NCBI RefSeq assembly: GCF_000972845.2
Contig: NC_040018.1
Location: forward strand, 8,962,140 to 9,026,139
Source of the DNA: Larimichthys crocea
Lineage: Eukaryota; Chordata; Actinopteri; Sciaenidae
Direction of reading: 5' to 3'
DNA length: 64,000 nucleotides
The position numbers were made by a program, and so were the translations under genes. Every line of letters begins with the position of its first letter. Position 1 is the first letter of the stretch. Below the pieces are notes generated by a model that saw only the letters and a program-made list of their open reading frames with translations, searched no databases and was not told where the DNA came from. This document shows positions 24,190-33,948 of this stretch, in pieces.

Positions 24190-25737
24190 ATGCCCAGGGG
24201 TTATTTCCCCGCTCTACCGCAAGGGGGCACCACAGCACCGCTGTCGGGACCTCCCGTGATAGAGCAGGGGCTGCAATGCGCTTCTCCTCTTTCTCTCAAG
24301 TGGGAGAATTGGAAAGCAACCGCAGCTTCACCGTGGGTGTTACGCACAATTTCTCGGGGATACAGGCTCCAATTCGCCGCTGTCCCTCCCCGTTTCTCCG
24401 GCGTAATACAGTCACGAGCACAGGGAGAATTAGCTCGAATCTTACAGGAGGAAATCCTCTCTCTGTTAGAAAAAAGAGCCATTTCTGTCGTATCTCCCGA
24501 ACACAGTCTGTCAGGTTTTTACTCCAGATGTATCCTCGTTCCCAAACGGGGGGGAAGAGGAATCCGCCCTATTCTGGACCTGCGGGCCCTGAACAAATTT
24601 CTGCGGAAATACAAATTCAGGATGCTGACACATGCGGCACTGCTGCGTCTAGTAAGACCGAACGATTGGTTTTCGTCCGTGGATCTGAAAGACGCGTATT
24701 TCCACATTCCCATTTACCCCCCTCACAGACAATATCTCCGATTCGCCTTTCGGGGGGTGTGCTACGAATACCGTGTGCTCCCATTCGGCCTGTCTCTCAG
24801 CCCGAGGGTTTTCATACGGTGCACAGAGGCCGCTGTGGCCCCGCTCAGACGCCGGGGCATACGGCTGGCCACATATTTGGACGACTGGCTCCTGCTGGCG
24901 CAGTCAGAACAGGAGGCCAGGGTTCACACGCACATTGTCACGGAACACCTAATAAATTTGGGTTTTGTGATAAATATGGAGAAGAGCCAACTCTCTCCGA
25001 CGCAGGAGATATGCTTTCTAGGATTATCCCTGCGCTCCGTGCCATTCACTGCTCGCCTCTCGGAGGAGAGAGTGAAAGCTTTCAAAGCGTGCCTCGCGCG
25101 CTTCAGTCGACACAGGTCTGTCCAGTTCAGACTGTGTCTTCGGCTGCTGGGTCTGATGGCTTCAGCCATCCTCGTGACCCGCCTCGGCCGTCTTCACATG
25201 CGGGAATTTCAGCGCTGGGTCGCTTCGCTCAGGCTGGATCCCGTGCGTCATGGTGCACGGTGGATAACGGTCACAGCAGACTGCGTGACGGCTCTGCGCC
25301 ACTGGCGGGCCCCATCTTTCCTGACTCAGGGGGTGTCCATGGGCACTGTCTCGTCCAGAAAGGTGGTCACCACGGACGCCAGCCTATCCGGCTGGGGTGG
25401 CATTTACGAGGGCAGGTTTGTGAGAGGACGCTGGAGCCAGGCTCTCCAACGTCTTCATATAAACTTTCTCGAGCTCTCAGCTGTGTTTCTGTCTCTGAAA
25501 CACTTCCTTCCGTTCCTCTCGGGCCGCCACGTCCTGGTGAGGACGGACAACACAACGACAGTAGCGTATATCAACCGTCAAGGGGGGTTGCGCTCTCGTG
25601 TGTTGCACACTCTGGCACGCAAACTGATCATCTGGAGCAGTGTGCACTTTCTTTCCCTGAGGGCGACTCACGTCCCGGGGACCCTGAACACAGGTGCCGA
25701 CCTGCTGTCCAGGGGCGCGCCGATGTACGGGGAATAA
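24190..25737 (+). CDS. DIRS ORF2, reverse transcriptase-RNase H (515 aa)
   Basis: RNA-dependent DNA polymerase plus RNase H that copies the element's RNA. RT motifs in order: LVPKRGGRGIRPILDLRAL near residues 114-132, SVDLKDAYFHI with first catalytic D165, LPFGLSLSP, and YLDD at 229-232 with catalytic D231/D232. RNase H motifs follow: TTDASLSGWGG with D396, INFLELSAVF with E428, VRTDNTTTV with D453, and TGADLLSRG with D504. All four acidic residues are present. The ORF stops with TAA directly followed by the ATG of ORF3, in the same frame. No frameshift or missing catalytic residue is seen, so it may encode active enzyme. The true start could lie upstream if the UAG at 24136 is read through. 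Confidence 0.96.
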   Translation: MPRGYFPALPQGGTTAPLSGPPVIEQGLQCASPLSLKWENWKATAASPWVLRTISRGYRLQFAAVPPRFSGVIQSRAQGELARILQEEILSLLEKRAISVVSPEHSLSGFYSRCILVPKRGGRGIRPILDLRALNKFLRKYKFRMLTHAALLRLVRPNDWFSSVDLKDAYFHIPIYPPHRQYLRFAFRGVCYEYRVLPFGLSLSPRVFIRCTEAAVAPLRRRGIRLATYLDDWLLLAQSEQEARVHTHIVTEHLINLGFVINMEKSQLSPTQEICFLGLSLRSVPFTARLSEERVKAFKACLARFSRHRSVQFRLCLRLLGLMASAILVTRLGRLHMREFQRWVASLRLDPVRHGARWITVTADCVTALRHWRAPSFLTQGVSMGTVSSRKVVTTDASLSGWGGIYEGRFVRGRWSQALQRLHINFLELSAVFLSLKHFLPFLSGRHVLVRTDNTTTVAYINRQGGLRSRVLHTLARKLIIWSSVHFLSLRATHVPGTLNTGADLLSRGAPMYGE

Positions 25738-27147
25738 ATGCTGCACCCGCAGGTCATGGAGCAGATATGGGCGCGCTACAGCCGCGCCAGAGTAGATCTG
25801 TTCGCGTCCAGAGAAAACGCTCAGTGCGAGCTGTTCTTCTCTCTATGCACTCTGGACGCTCCCCTGGGCGTAGACGCACTAGCGCACGCTTGGCCGCACG
25901 AGCTGCTCTACGCGTTTCCTCCACTGGCCCTGATACCCCCCACTCTCGCCAGGGTGAGGGGGCACAATCACAGGCTGATCCTGATAGCTCCACACTGGCC
26001 AGCGCTGCACTGGCTAGCGGAGATACATCAGATGCTATGCGCCCAGCCTGCCGGTGCGCAGGGACTTGCTCTCGCAGGGCGGGGGGACGGTGTTCCACCC
26101 GCACCCGGAGCGACTGCAACTGTGGGCCTGGCCCGTGAGTGGTTCAATTTGACCACTGCTGGGTTTCCGCAGAGTGTGGTTAACACTATACAAAACGCCA
26201 GAGCTCCATCCACTAGGTTTCTGTACGACTCTAAGTGGGGAGTGTTTGAGCGGTGGTGTCTCGAACGAGGCCACATCCCTTTTCAGTGTTCTGTGCCAGC
26301 GATACTGTCGTTTTTGCAGGACCTGATTGATAAGGCAAAAGCCTTTTCCACGGTTAAGGTTTATCTGGCGGCTATAGCGGCCTGCCATATAGGATTTGGG
26401 GACAAAACAGCGGGCCAACACCCTTTGGTGTGCCGGTTTATGAGGGGCGCGCGTAGGTTGCTCCCTGTCTCCAGACCACTAATACCTCCGTGGGATTTAG
26501 CGGTGGTTCTGGAGGGGCTTAAAGGCCCCCCATTTGAGCCATTGCTGGAAGCGAGTCTCAAACACCTGTCCCTTAAGACGGTGCTGTTACTGGCTCTCGC
26601 CTCTGCGAAGCGAGTGAGTGATATCCATGCGCTCTCTGTGAGCCCTGCGTGCGCGCAGTTCGCCCCGGGGAACACACGTATGGTTCTGAAGCCCAACCCG
26701 GTCTTTGTACCTAAGGTGGTGGGCTCATGTTCCCCGATTGAGCTCGCAGCGTTCGCCGCTTCTCCTGGAGAGCAGCGAGCGCACATGCTGTGTCCGGTTC
26801 GAGCTGTGCGCTCTTATATGGACAGAACACAGAACATCAGGAGGAGCGATCAGCTGTTTGTCTCCTGGGCTGAACCCCGAAAGGGACAGCCGGTCACAAA
26901 GCAGCGCCTCGCCCACTGGGTGGTGGAGGCTATAGCTTTGGCGTATACGAGCAGGGGATTGCAGCCGCCGGCGGGTGTGCGTGCGCACTCTACCCGCGGG
27001 ATGGCCGCATCCTGGGCTTTATTTAGGGGAGTGTCTGTTCAGGACATTTGTTCAGCAGCGAGTTGGTCCTCGCCTCTGACTTTTGTCCGGTTCTACATGC
27101 TTGATGTGTCAGGGCCGTGCGTGGCAAGCGCGGTCCTGGAGTTCTAG
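25738..27147 (+). CDS. DIRS ORF3, methyltransferase-like region plus tyrosine recombinase (469 aa)
   Basis: The carboxyl two thirds is a tyrosine recombinase that would integrate the circular DNA copy. Catalytic residues visible are R292 (SAKRVSDIHAL), H417-x-x-R420 (HSTRGMAASW), W443 (ASWSSPLTF) and nucleophile Y453 (VRFYMLDV). The amino part (about residues 15-105) has DLFASRENAQC and YAFPPLALIPP (Y58-P62). It sits where DIRS elements carry a Dam-like adenine methyltransferase region; a canonical DPPY is not present, so activity is doubtful. The ATG abuts the TAA of ORF2 in the same frame, suggesting reinitiation or that one long Pol was split. The ORF ends just before the internal complementary region. 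Confidence 0.94.
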   Translation: MLHPQVMEQIWARYSRARVDLFASRENAQCELFFSLCTLDAPLGVDALAHAWPHELLYAFPPLALIPPTLARVRGHNHRLILIAPHWPALHWLAEIHQMLCAQPAGAQGLALAGRGDGVPPAPGATATVGLAREWFNLTTAGFPQSVVNTIQNARAPSTRFLYDSKWGVFERWCLERGHIPFQCSVPAILSFLQDLIDKAKAFSTVKVYLAAIAACHIGFGDKTAGQHPLVCRFMRGARRLLPVSRPLIPPWDLAVVLEGLKGPPFEPLLEASLKHLSLKTVLLLALASAKRVSDIHALSVSPACAQFAPGNTRMVLKPNPVFVPKVVGSCSPIELAAFAASPGEQRAHMLCPVRAVRSYMDRTQNIRRSDQLFVSWAEPRKGQPVTKQRLAHWVVEAIALAYTSRGLQPPAGVRAHSTRGMAASWALFRGVSVQDICSAASWSSPLTFVRFYMLDVSGPCVASAVLEF

Positions 27148-27220
27148 CTGGAACCCATGGACCCTCCCCACTGGCTGGTACTTGTTCGATAAGCTGTCTG
27201 GCAATACGGGAGCTACCATA

Positions 27221-27316
27221 TCCCATAGCGAGACACCGAGTGAATATTATGAAGAAGAACGTTTGGTTATCTAACATAACCTCAGTTCTTAGAATAATAT
27301 GAGCGAGGTGTCTCGC
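27221..27316 (+). repeat. DIRS internal complementary region (circle-junction-like)
   Basis: The first half (27221-27260, ending GAAGAAGAAC) is the reverse complement of the left end of the element, with one mismatch in the outer 22 bases. The second half (from GTTTGGTTATC at 27261) is the reverse complement of the right end. The join GAAC|GTTT thus mimics the two ends brought together in a circle. In DIRS elements this internal copy is thought to template restoration of the ends during reverse transcription. Confidence 0.92.
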
Positions 27317-27338
27317 CAGACGACCCTTCTTGCTGGGC

Positions 27339-27517
27339 GGTGAGAAGAGGTTTGCTTATTGAATTAGGGGAATGTTATCCGCGCACACTATATATAGTAG
27401 ATGGGACTACTGGGTGCGGCGCGGATGAACACATTCACCGGCCAATCAGGATTGGCGGATTGAGATAAATGCTTCTATCAGGGCTGCAGGAGGCTGCATC
27501 CCATAGCGAGACACCTC
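27339..27517 (-). repeat. DIRS right inverted terminal repeat
   Basis: About 179 bases from GGTGAGAAGAGG to CGAGACACC, the reverse complement of 21808-21979 apart from a 6-base insertion and scattered single changes. Beyond it, 27518-27561 is a right-end-specific segment with no match in the left terminal repeat; its complement is found in the internal complementary region. Confidence 0.93.
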
Positions 27518-27561
27518 GCTCATATTATTCTAAGAACTGAGGTTATGTTAGATAACCAAAC

Positions 27562-28408
27562 GATATTGTAGCTCTCTATGAGGTTCAGCAATGTGGAGGC
27601 ATGTGCCACACAATGACCTTTGACTGAATTATCAGGTGTGTGTTGCTTGTAGTTGAACAATCATCATTCATCAACATGGATGGGTAGTGACTCATAACAA
27701 ATAACAACACACCCATTGTAATATTTTCCTTCTGTTCATTGAAGGAGTAATCACACCCTTAAAAATATTAAAATGGAAAGTAACTTTAAGTACTTAAGAG
27801 GTAATTTATTAACCAGGTACTTTGAGTCATTTGTTATCAGAGTTATTGTACTTTAACTTGAGTAGACTCTACTCACCACTATTCATCAACTTAACTTAAA
27901 AAACTTAAAGCACCACTCTCACAATCTTGGGACTAAAAAGCACTTGATCATTTTAAAATATAACCCGTTTTCTATGGAGGAGTAAAAAATACCAGCCATG
28001 TCAGAAGCGTAGTCAGCTGCTCCTCGAAAACCTTTGCAAAACCTTAATAGTAAGAATTGTTGCATTTCAACACCCGAGAGTTCTTTTCCTTGCCATCTAT
28101 CAAAAGGTTATATTAAATGGGTCTGATTCAAACTCACATCCTGCTGTGTTTTTTATGACTTCAACAGTTTTTTTTTTTTGTCCTTCAAAGTAAAAGGGGT
28201 CAGACAATCGCAACAAAGTGAAAGGTGAACATTTTTCTTGCGTGAGAGAAAGGCAAAACTGTTTAGCAATGTGCTAAATTATAGATTTACAGTACCAGCC
28301 TCCCCAACGTTCCTACACTTTCAGTTCTATATCTACTGTACATCACCCCATTCCAAGAAACATACAGGCACAAATTCACATACATATTCCTTTATCCATG
28401 TCACTCAC
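27562..28408. other. Rest of intron J-K, possible MITE fragment
   Basis: AT-rich. Sequence around 27760-27890 (AGTACTTAAGAGGTA, then ACTTGAGTAGACTCTACTCA) resembles 'ACTTGAGTAAAAGTACT' short repeats common in fish genomes. I cannot assign it to a family. A T-run lies near 28167. No exon seen. Confidence 0.4.
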
Positions 28409-28552
28409 CTTCATCTCCATCATTGGCACCGACCGTGAGAATGGCAAAGCCTACGTCAGCGTCCTCGTCCACATCAACTTCATAGGATGCCTGTGCAAAT
28501 GCTGGCTTGTTATCGTTCACGTCACTGATAAAAACACGAACATATGCCGTGT
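28409..28552 (-). CDS. Cadherin exon J: linker DVNDNKPAF and start of a repeat
   Basis: 144 bases; acceptor TTCAG, donor GTGAGT, phase 1 to phase 1. It reads TAYVRVFISDVNDNKPAF, then ASYEVDVDEDADVGFAI and ANDGDEG. The linker is canonical, and the VDEDADVG and ANDGDEG segments supply further calcium ligands. Its reading frame joins exon K across the intron that contains the DIRS element. Confidence 0.93.
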
Positions 28553-31500
28553 CTGAAGACAAAAAAGGTAAGGAAGAGTACACAGAGAAAAGAGGAAAAG
28601 AAAAAGGAGATTATAAATGTGGTGGTGTTTTTATTCTGTCAACGTGAACATGAACATCTGTCTATCTCTCTTTGGATAGCAACTATTTAGTTACTTTTAA
28701 CCAGCACACACAGGAAACTTATTCATGCACACAGGCAGAAAGAAAATTAACTTTTCTTCCGTCAAATGTTGTCTACCACATTTCTATTACATCTGTCATC
28801 TGTCTCCACAATTTCTGTCTGTTTTACCATTAAGTCCAGCTGTTTCTTTTTTTCTTTAGCATTCAACCGCAGGCTGAAGCGGAGTACAAAGCACCCTGGA
28901 GGCATAAGTGTAAGGCTGAGTAGTTGAGCAACCCAACATAGTGTGCTTCCTTTGATATCAGTATCAAAATAAGCATAATTTACAACACACGATTCAGGAT
29001 TAGATAAATTATTTAAGCCAGGGTGGGAGAGATGATATACAGTTCAGGGCACAGATAGCAAACTAATGCAATCCTTGGAGCTATAACAAAACAAGTCATG
29101 GATGCAAGGGTTTTACACATCGTCCAAAATCCATCGAGAGAGAGAGAAACAGAGACAGAGACAGGTAGGGGTCGATGGAGGAAGAAATCAAAGCCTAAAA
29201 GCAGATGTAGCAGCCCTCATCTTCCTTCTCTGCTAATGCTGCCACTCCACGTTTTCACACTTCCAGAAACATGTATGTAGAAAAGAAAAATAAATAGATA
29301 AATAAATAAAGCACATGCCCATCTCACATGCTCTAGCTTGTATGTAGTGGGAAAGCTTGTTTACTGCATTGGGAAAACGGTGTTCATCAAGGTTATTTTT
29401 TTATCACTTAACAACATTCTGCCGTCTCTCGTCTGCAAGATCTTGGCACCCAGCAAGTGTGTATGTCTGTATATGCATATGTGTTAAATATAGCTTGTAC
29501 TTCAAATCTTCTTTTCTTCTCATTATTTTATCAAGTAATAAATTAATGTCAGTATATAAATGAATTACTAACACTGTCGTACATGATTCCACTGTAATTA
29601 GAGGGTTGTTAGAAGAGGCATAGAGGAAGACCCTTTCAGCTTTTGAACAGAACATGTGAAAGAAAGAGAAACACAACAACATAACACACAGGAAACACAC
29701 TCATAAGTCTAACAAATCACCAGTTATTAAACGGAAGAGACATATGGACCGACTGTTCTATCTAATATAGATAAGATATTTCACCAACATACAAAAAAAA
29801 GAGAAAAAAAACAAAGATTATTAATCTCCTACCTACAAACTAGGTAAATATTTTAAACAAAGTATCGCATTAGACACCTGATGAAAAATCAAGCTTATCA
29901 CAGTTTGAGGTGAAGATATAATTCATGTCAGATTTGCCACTTATAGTTTTATCAGAGTGACATAAATATCCTCACGTGACCAAAGAGATATCAAATGCAG
30001 GGGAGCATTCAATCAATACTTTCTCTAGTAATACAGTAAAGATGCAGCTTTGTGCAGCATTATACAACTATGGGTGCTAAAATTATCTTGATGCAGACTC
30101 TTAATAAATCCTGCATGAGAGAGTTCATTATTTGAAAATCCTATCCATCCATAAATAGTCTCTCCTAAGCCTAATGCAACATGGTGAAATATATATTATC
30201 ATCCAGGGAAACCATGTGACCATCATGCTACTGCCATGATAATACGTCCTGGTGTTGCCATTGTACATCCTGTCTATCTCTGTATACAAAATATACACAT
30301 TTACTAATTTAAATTAATGAGCAGACAACAAAGTCCCATTACAGTTGGAACTATATATTGAAATATATAGCTGAAGTACAAATAGAGGCTTCAACAAATC
30401 AAAATATCTAATAAAAGAAGGACCTTAGTTGTTTCTGGAGGCAAGGCCATAATGTTTAAGGAGGGACTTGTTTCCAACAAAAATACTGGTGTTCACCAGG
30501 AGGTAAAAAAAAACACTTAATACTGGGGACGAGCAGCCCAGTTCAAGCAATGGTCACAAGTAACCTGGAAAAGATTTTCAGCTATTTAATAGCCCAAAGT
30601 ATTTCTTACTTAGGAGCTCAGAGCTTTGAGAGCAGAATTTGATCATCTGTAACAAAGGAAACTGAGCAGGAGGGGAAAAGACAGCCATTGATCTAATGAC
30701 TGTCAGGGGATAAATCAGATTTATATCAACCTATTCATTTTAAAATGGATTCTTCAGAATCTTTGGATGAAAAAAATGTGTTCTCAATTTCGTCATTGAC
30801 TCAAGGGATGGTTTGGTTTTCTGCATTCTTTTTAATGAGAACAGCTACCTGCCACCCTGGTATGTTGCCAAGCTTATATGTGATTTGTGTATTTTCCAGC
30901 AGAAACCAGGCTGATTTAAGAGCCTTTGAGGTTAGCAGCTCCTCAGCATGTGGTGAGATAGTATGTTTCATTACACGTGTAACAGATTTTGGAGTAAATT
31001 CACTCACACTACATTGAAAAGATTTCTCTGTGGAAATCATTACATCAGAGATTGACAACAATTGCAATTTCACACGCTCGTGAGAATGTGCATCCTCGTT
31101 AAGTATCTGTTAATTTGCCCATCACCAATCTTTCTTCATGCCACCTCATTTATATATTCATGATGAAAATAAATAAAATAACTCCCATGGCTTCACTGTG
31201 GTCTCTCAGTCTCTGCTCTGCTTAATATTTAACTTCTGTTTACGTTGCCACAAATGCCATAGTGAGACAAACCTAGAGAGAGTATCCATGAATAATCTAT
31301 GATCATATTTATTAAACATATATCCTGGTCTGTTTTGGTGTTTCTTCAACACCTCTCTCCATTCACCCATCTGTCTCAACATCTGTTCATTTCTTGGTGT
31401 CTCTCTATTCTACCACTGGAACATGTATGTGTTTCATCTGGCAGCAAATGAGAGAGAAATGTGTAGATGAAGGAAGAGACGGAGCCAGAGAAACAGACCA

Positions 31501-31864
31501 TCAGAGGAAGATGGCCTTTAGTCTTCCAAGTAAGGAGAGATGAGCAGATGTGGGAAAGAGACAAAGAGGAAAACGGAGATTAATGCTGCCTTTGGTGAAG
31601 ATTTAGAGCCTTAAATGAAGTTTACAGAGCAGCTGTCTGCAACTCTCTCCCCTTCTGTGCTTTGTCCTAGTTTTCAGTGAGTAGAAACCATCACTAGATA
31701 AATTGGATTACAACTAGAATATCAACAGAATCTGGTTCATGGATTTTTACATACAGTAAAGTTACTGATCCAATCCATGACATGGTTTGAAATGAACTGC
31801 TACTACTGAACAAATACATAAAAAAAAAACTTAAAATAATCTACTGCCGCATCTGCCTTCCTGT

Positions 31865-31870
<6 letters not shown>

Positions 31871-31895
<25 letters not shown>
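31871..31895. repeat. (CA)12 microsatellite
   Basis: Near-perfect CA run, extended by CGCACATGTGCA, about 45 bases before the truncated hAT-like copy. Confidence 0.95.
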
Positions 31896-31900
<5 letters not shown>

Positions 31901-31938
31901 TGTGCAGTAGTGGTAATCGATGTCAGGCCTGACTGTAC

Positions 31939-32378
31939 CGTAAATGATACCATAACACAGACCCTCCAGGAATTCACGATGTTGCGATTTGCAACTTCAA
32001 CGCAACTTCAGTGAATCCCCGTGAATTCAGGGCGGTGTTGCAATTTTCACCACGATTTTTCAACTTCCGCGCAGTCTGCCCGGGGGATTCAACTCGGCGG
32101 GTCAGGGACGGCCGCACGGTGCGGGAGGATCCCCTCGTGGGACCTCTCCCCGGTGCTGGCTGGCCTCCGCCAGGCGCATTTCCTCCGTGGCGGCTCTGGG
32201 TCGACATGGAAAGACTCTGGGGCGAAGGTGGCTCACGGCTCCGTCCGTGAAGTTTACAGCGCCCGCCCACCCGCACCTTTCCGGGACAGTGAATTCACGC
32301 ATGATCCGATTAGTCGACTAATCAAAAAAATAATCGGTGATTAGTCGACTATCAAAATGATCGTTTGTGGCAGCCCTA
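31939..32378 (-). mobile_element. hAT-like non-autonomous element, copy 1 (left-truncated), with 28S rRNA-like core
   Basis: On the minus strand it starts TAGGGCTGCCACAAACG, followed by repeated AGTCGACTAATC motifs, a hAT-like inverted end. It continues through a GC-rich core and ends abruptly after GTTATGGTATCATTTAC. The second copy at 49835-50370 continues past that point for about 115 more bases to its own GTGGCAGCCCTA end. This copy is therefore missing one terminus. It shares about 400 bases with copy 2 at high identity but in the opposite orientation. The TAGGGCTGCCAC ends point to the hAT superfamily; without a target duplication this remains an inference. Confidence 0.75.
32067..32286 (+). 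other. 28S rRNA D2-segment-like sequence inside copy 1
   Basis: The stretch starting CCGCGCAGTCTGCCCGGGGG, continuing ATTCAACTCGGCGGGTC, then GGGAGGATCCCCTCG, TTTCCTCCGTGGCGG, GCGAAGGTGGCTCACGG and TTTACAGCGCCCGCCC matches, in order, the D2 expansion segment of vertebrate 28S rRNA as I know it (for example CCGCGCAGTCCGCCCGGAGG-ATTCAACCCGGCGG). A hairpin-arm portion seems deleted near GTGGCGGCTCTGGGTCG. It is a captured fragment, not a functional rRNA gene. Confidence 0.8.
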
Positions 32379-33501
32379 CTAGAAACTGCATTCAATGCAA
32401 TTGCTGCAGCTAAATAGCATGTGTTACCTGAAGTATTACTTCATACAAGTATGCAGACAGCCAATTAGGGTTCAGCTGCCTCAGCTGATGCTTATAGATG
32501 CATAAAATTAAGTATGCAGCCATGCAATCTGAATTTACAAACATTTGCAGTAGAATGGGTTGTAGTGGAGAGCTCATTTACTTTTACTGTTGCACTGTCA
32601 AAGCATATTATGTTTCCAATGCACCCATTTGACCCTGCCCAGTTTTTTTCCCAGCTCAGGAGTGAAGCAGTAGGCCTTGCAACCGAGAGAACTGGACTGA
32701 CCCACTACAAACAGCACAAACCCGTTCCAAACTGCCTCCAGGACCAACACTGGCACAATAATGGTTTTTAGGCAGCTTCATGACATGGATTTCCGTGGCT
32801 GAGCAGTGACACACACGCCTAAGCTCACCATGCTCGATGCCAAGCCTTGGTTAGACAGGTGTAACGTAAGATTGGGCAAACTGGGTTTAGCATAATTATG
32901 TCAGGAGAACACTATATTTGAATGTACAGTGCCAACTGCGTTGTGTTGGACAAATAATAGTCTGGTTTAAGCATCTGAGTTCTGATTATGGGAAGTGTGC
33001 TGCAGCATACAATGATACTTTGGACATCAGTGTGCTTCTCTTGTTCCAAAATGAAACATATCCTTAAAGAGAGGTTCCAAAAGAAGGTGGAAACTCTTCA
33101 TAGAAGAGTGGGGACTACTGTTAGCATTAGGTACATACGATGTTCAATAATCACATATGCATGTGATGTTCAGGTGTCACCATTTTGTAAGATAGTTACA
33201 TCGTTTTGGAATACAGGCAAAATCCTATTGGTTGTAATTTAATATAGAAAATGTCTCCTGAGTGAAAAAGTCTCAAGTTTGAAAGTTTCGCCTTTATGTC
33301 CTGCAGTTTCTCTTCACCACTGACTGCTATAACACTAACAGTTCAAGCCTAGCTACTTCATAACAGCTTTTACAATTGCTTTTCTTAACACTCAGGCACA
33401 AGACGTAATACTAGACAAACTGCAAAAGCAAATGCAATCAGAACTTACAGTAATCATCAGTTCAGTCACAGGCTGTTCTGTGCAGTGTGAGTATTACTTA
33501 C

Positions 33502-33688
33502 CAGAGTTCGGCTGTCCATGTTTCCCAGGCCGTGCAGATTCCCAGCCATCCACAGACTGAACTTCCAATAGGTAGGAGCTTTTGGTCTCACGGTCAAACA
33601 CAGTCTGTGTGTAGATGAATCCCAGTTCTGGGTCAATACGGAAATACTGGTGGTCCCCACTACGATCCTCCAGTAAGGAGTAGGATAT
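33502..33688 (-). CDS. Cadherin exon I
   Basis: 187 bases; acceptor ATCCAG, donor GTAAGT, phase 0 to phase 1. It reads ISYSLLEDRSGDHQYFRIDP, then FDRETKSSYLLEVQSVDGW and ESARPGKHGQPNS. With the end of exon H it forms the classic NGKISYSL strand; FDRET is the central acidic motif. It is not in the longest open frame here, so its start was set by the AG that gives a phase-0 join to exon H. Confidence 0.9.
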
Positions 33689-33820
33689 CTGGATGGTGGC
33701 ACGTTGGGGCAGATACAGGAAAAAAACAAGTTGTTAACATCTCTTTCCAATGACCATGCTGGAAGAGGAACATTAGCACTTTTACCATATTTGAGTGTGC
33801 ATATGTGAGTTTGTTTTCAC
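33689..33820. other. Intron (132 bp)
   Basis: Short GT-AG intron between exons H and I; nothing else seen. Confidence 0.85.
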
Positions 33821-33948
33821 CTTGCCATTAAGACCCAAGTCGAGATCATTGGCCGAAACCTGGAAAACCAGAGCTCCTGATTCTGCCCCTTCAGTGACTG
33901 AAGCCTCGTAGATGGAGGAAGTGAAAAATGGGACGTTGTCATTTACAT
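33821..33948 (-). CDS. Cadherin exon H: linker DVNDNVPFF
   Basis: 128 bases; acceptor CTCCAG, donor GTGAAA, phase 1 to phase 0. It reads DVNDNVPFFTSSIYEASVTE, then GALVFQVSANDLDLGLNGK. It holds a complete linker, the VTEGAESG calcium-site segment and NDLDLGLNGK. Every calcium ligand of a canonical repeat boundary is present. Confidence 0.93.

Larger units (their letters stand above)
21786..27561 (+). mobile_element. Autonomous DIRS-type tyrosine-recombinase retrotransposon
   Basis: A 5,776-bp element with split inverted terminal repeats, an internal complementary region and three long ORFs (Gag-like; RT-RNase H; methyltransferase-like plus tyrosine recombinase). DIRS elements copy through RNA and a circular DNA that integrates by site-specific recombination. 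They therefore lack long terminal direct repeats, an integrase and target-site duplications; none of these is seen here. The outer borders are set by the internal complementary region: its two halves match the complement of the left 22 bases (starting GTTCTTCTTC) and of the right 44 bases (ending AACCAAAC). The element is GC-rich against its AT-rich surroundings and antisense to the cadherin gene. Both inverted repeats are nearly identical, suggesting a recent insertion. Confidence 0.95.
28553..33501. other. Intron I-J (4.9 kb)
   Basis: Holds a (CA) run and one copy of a hAT-like element carrying 28S rRNA-like sequence, both listed separately. Other parts are AT-rich with no recognised gene. 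Plus-strand frames at 30745-31017 and 32988-33242 lack domain character. Confidence 0.6.

Noticed and set aside
22272..26988. Many minus-strand open frames inside the DIRS element (for example 22663-23082, 23575-23988, 26361-26786)
   Set aside because: They mirror GC-rich coding sequence of the three plus-strand ORFs, lack domains and have no independent start context.
32011..32344. Overlapping open frames in the GC-rich block of copy 1
   Set aside because: Explained by the 28S rRNA-like, stop-poor GC-rich core; the same frames in copy 2 diverge and have no protein features.
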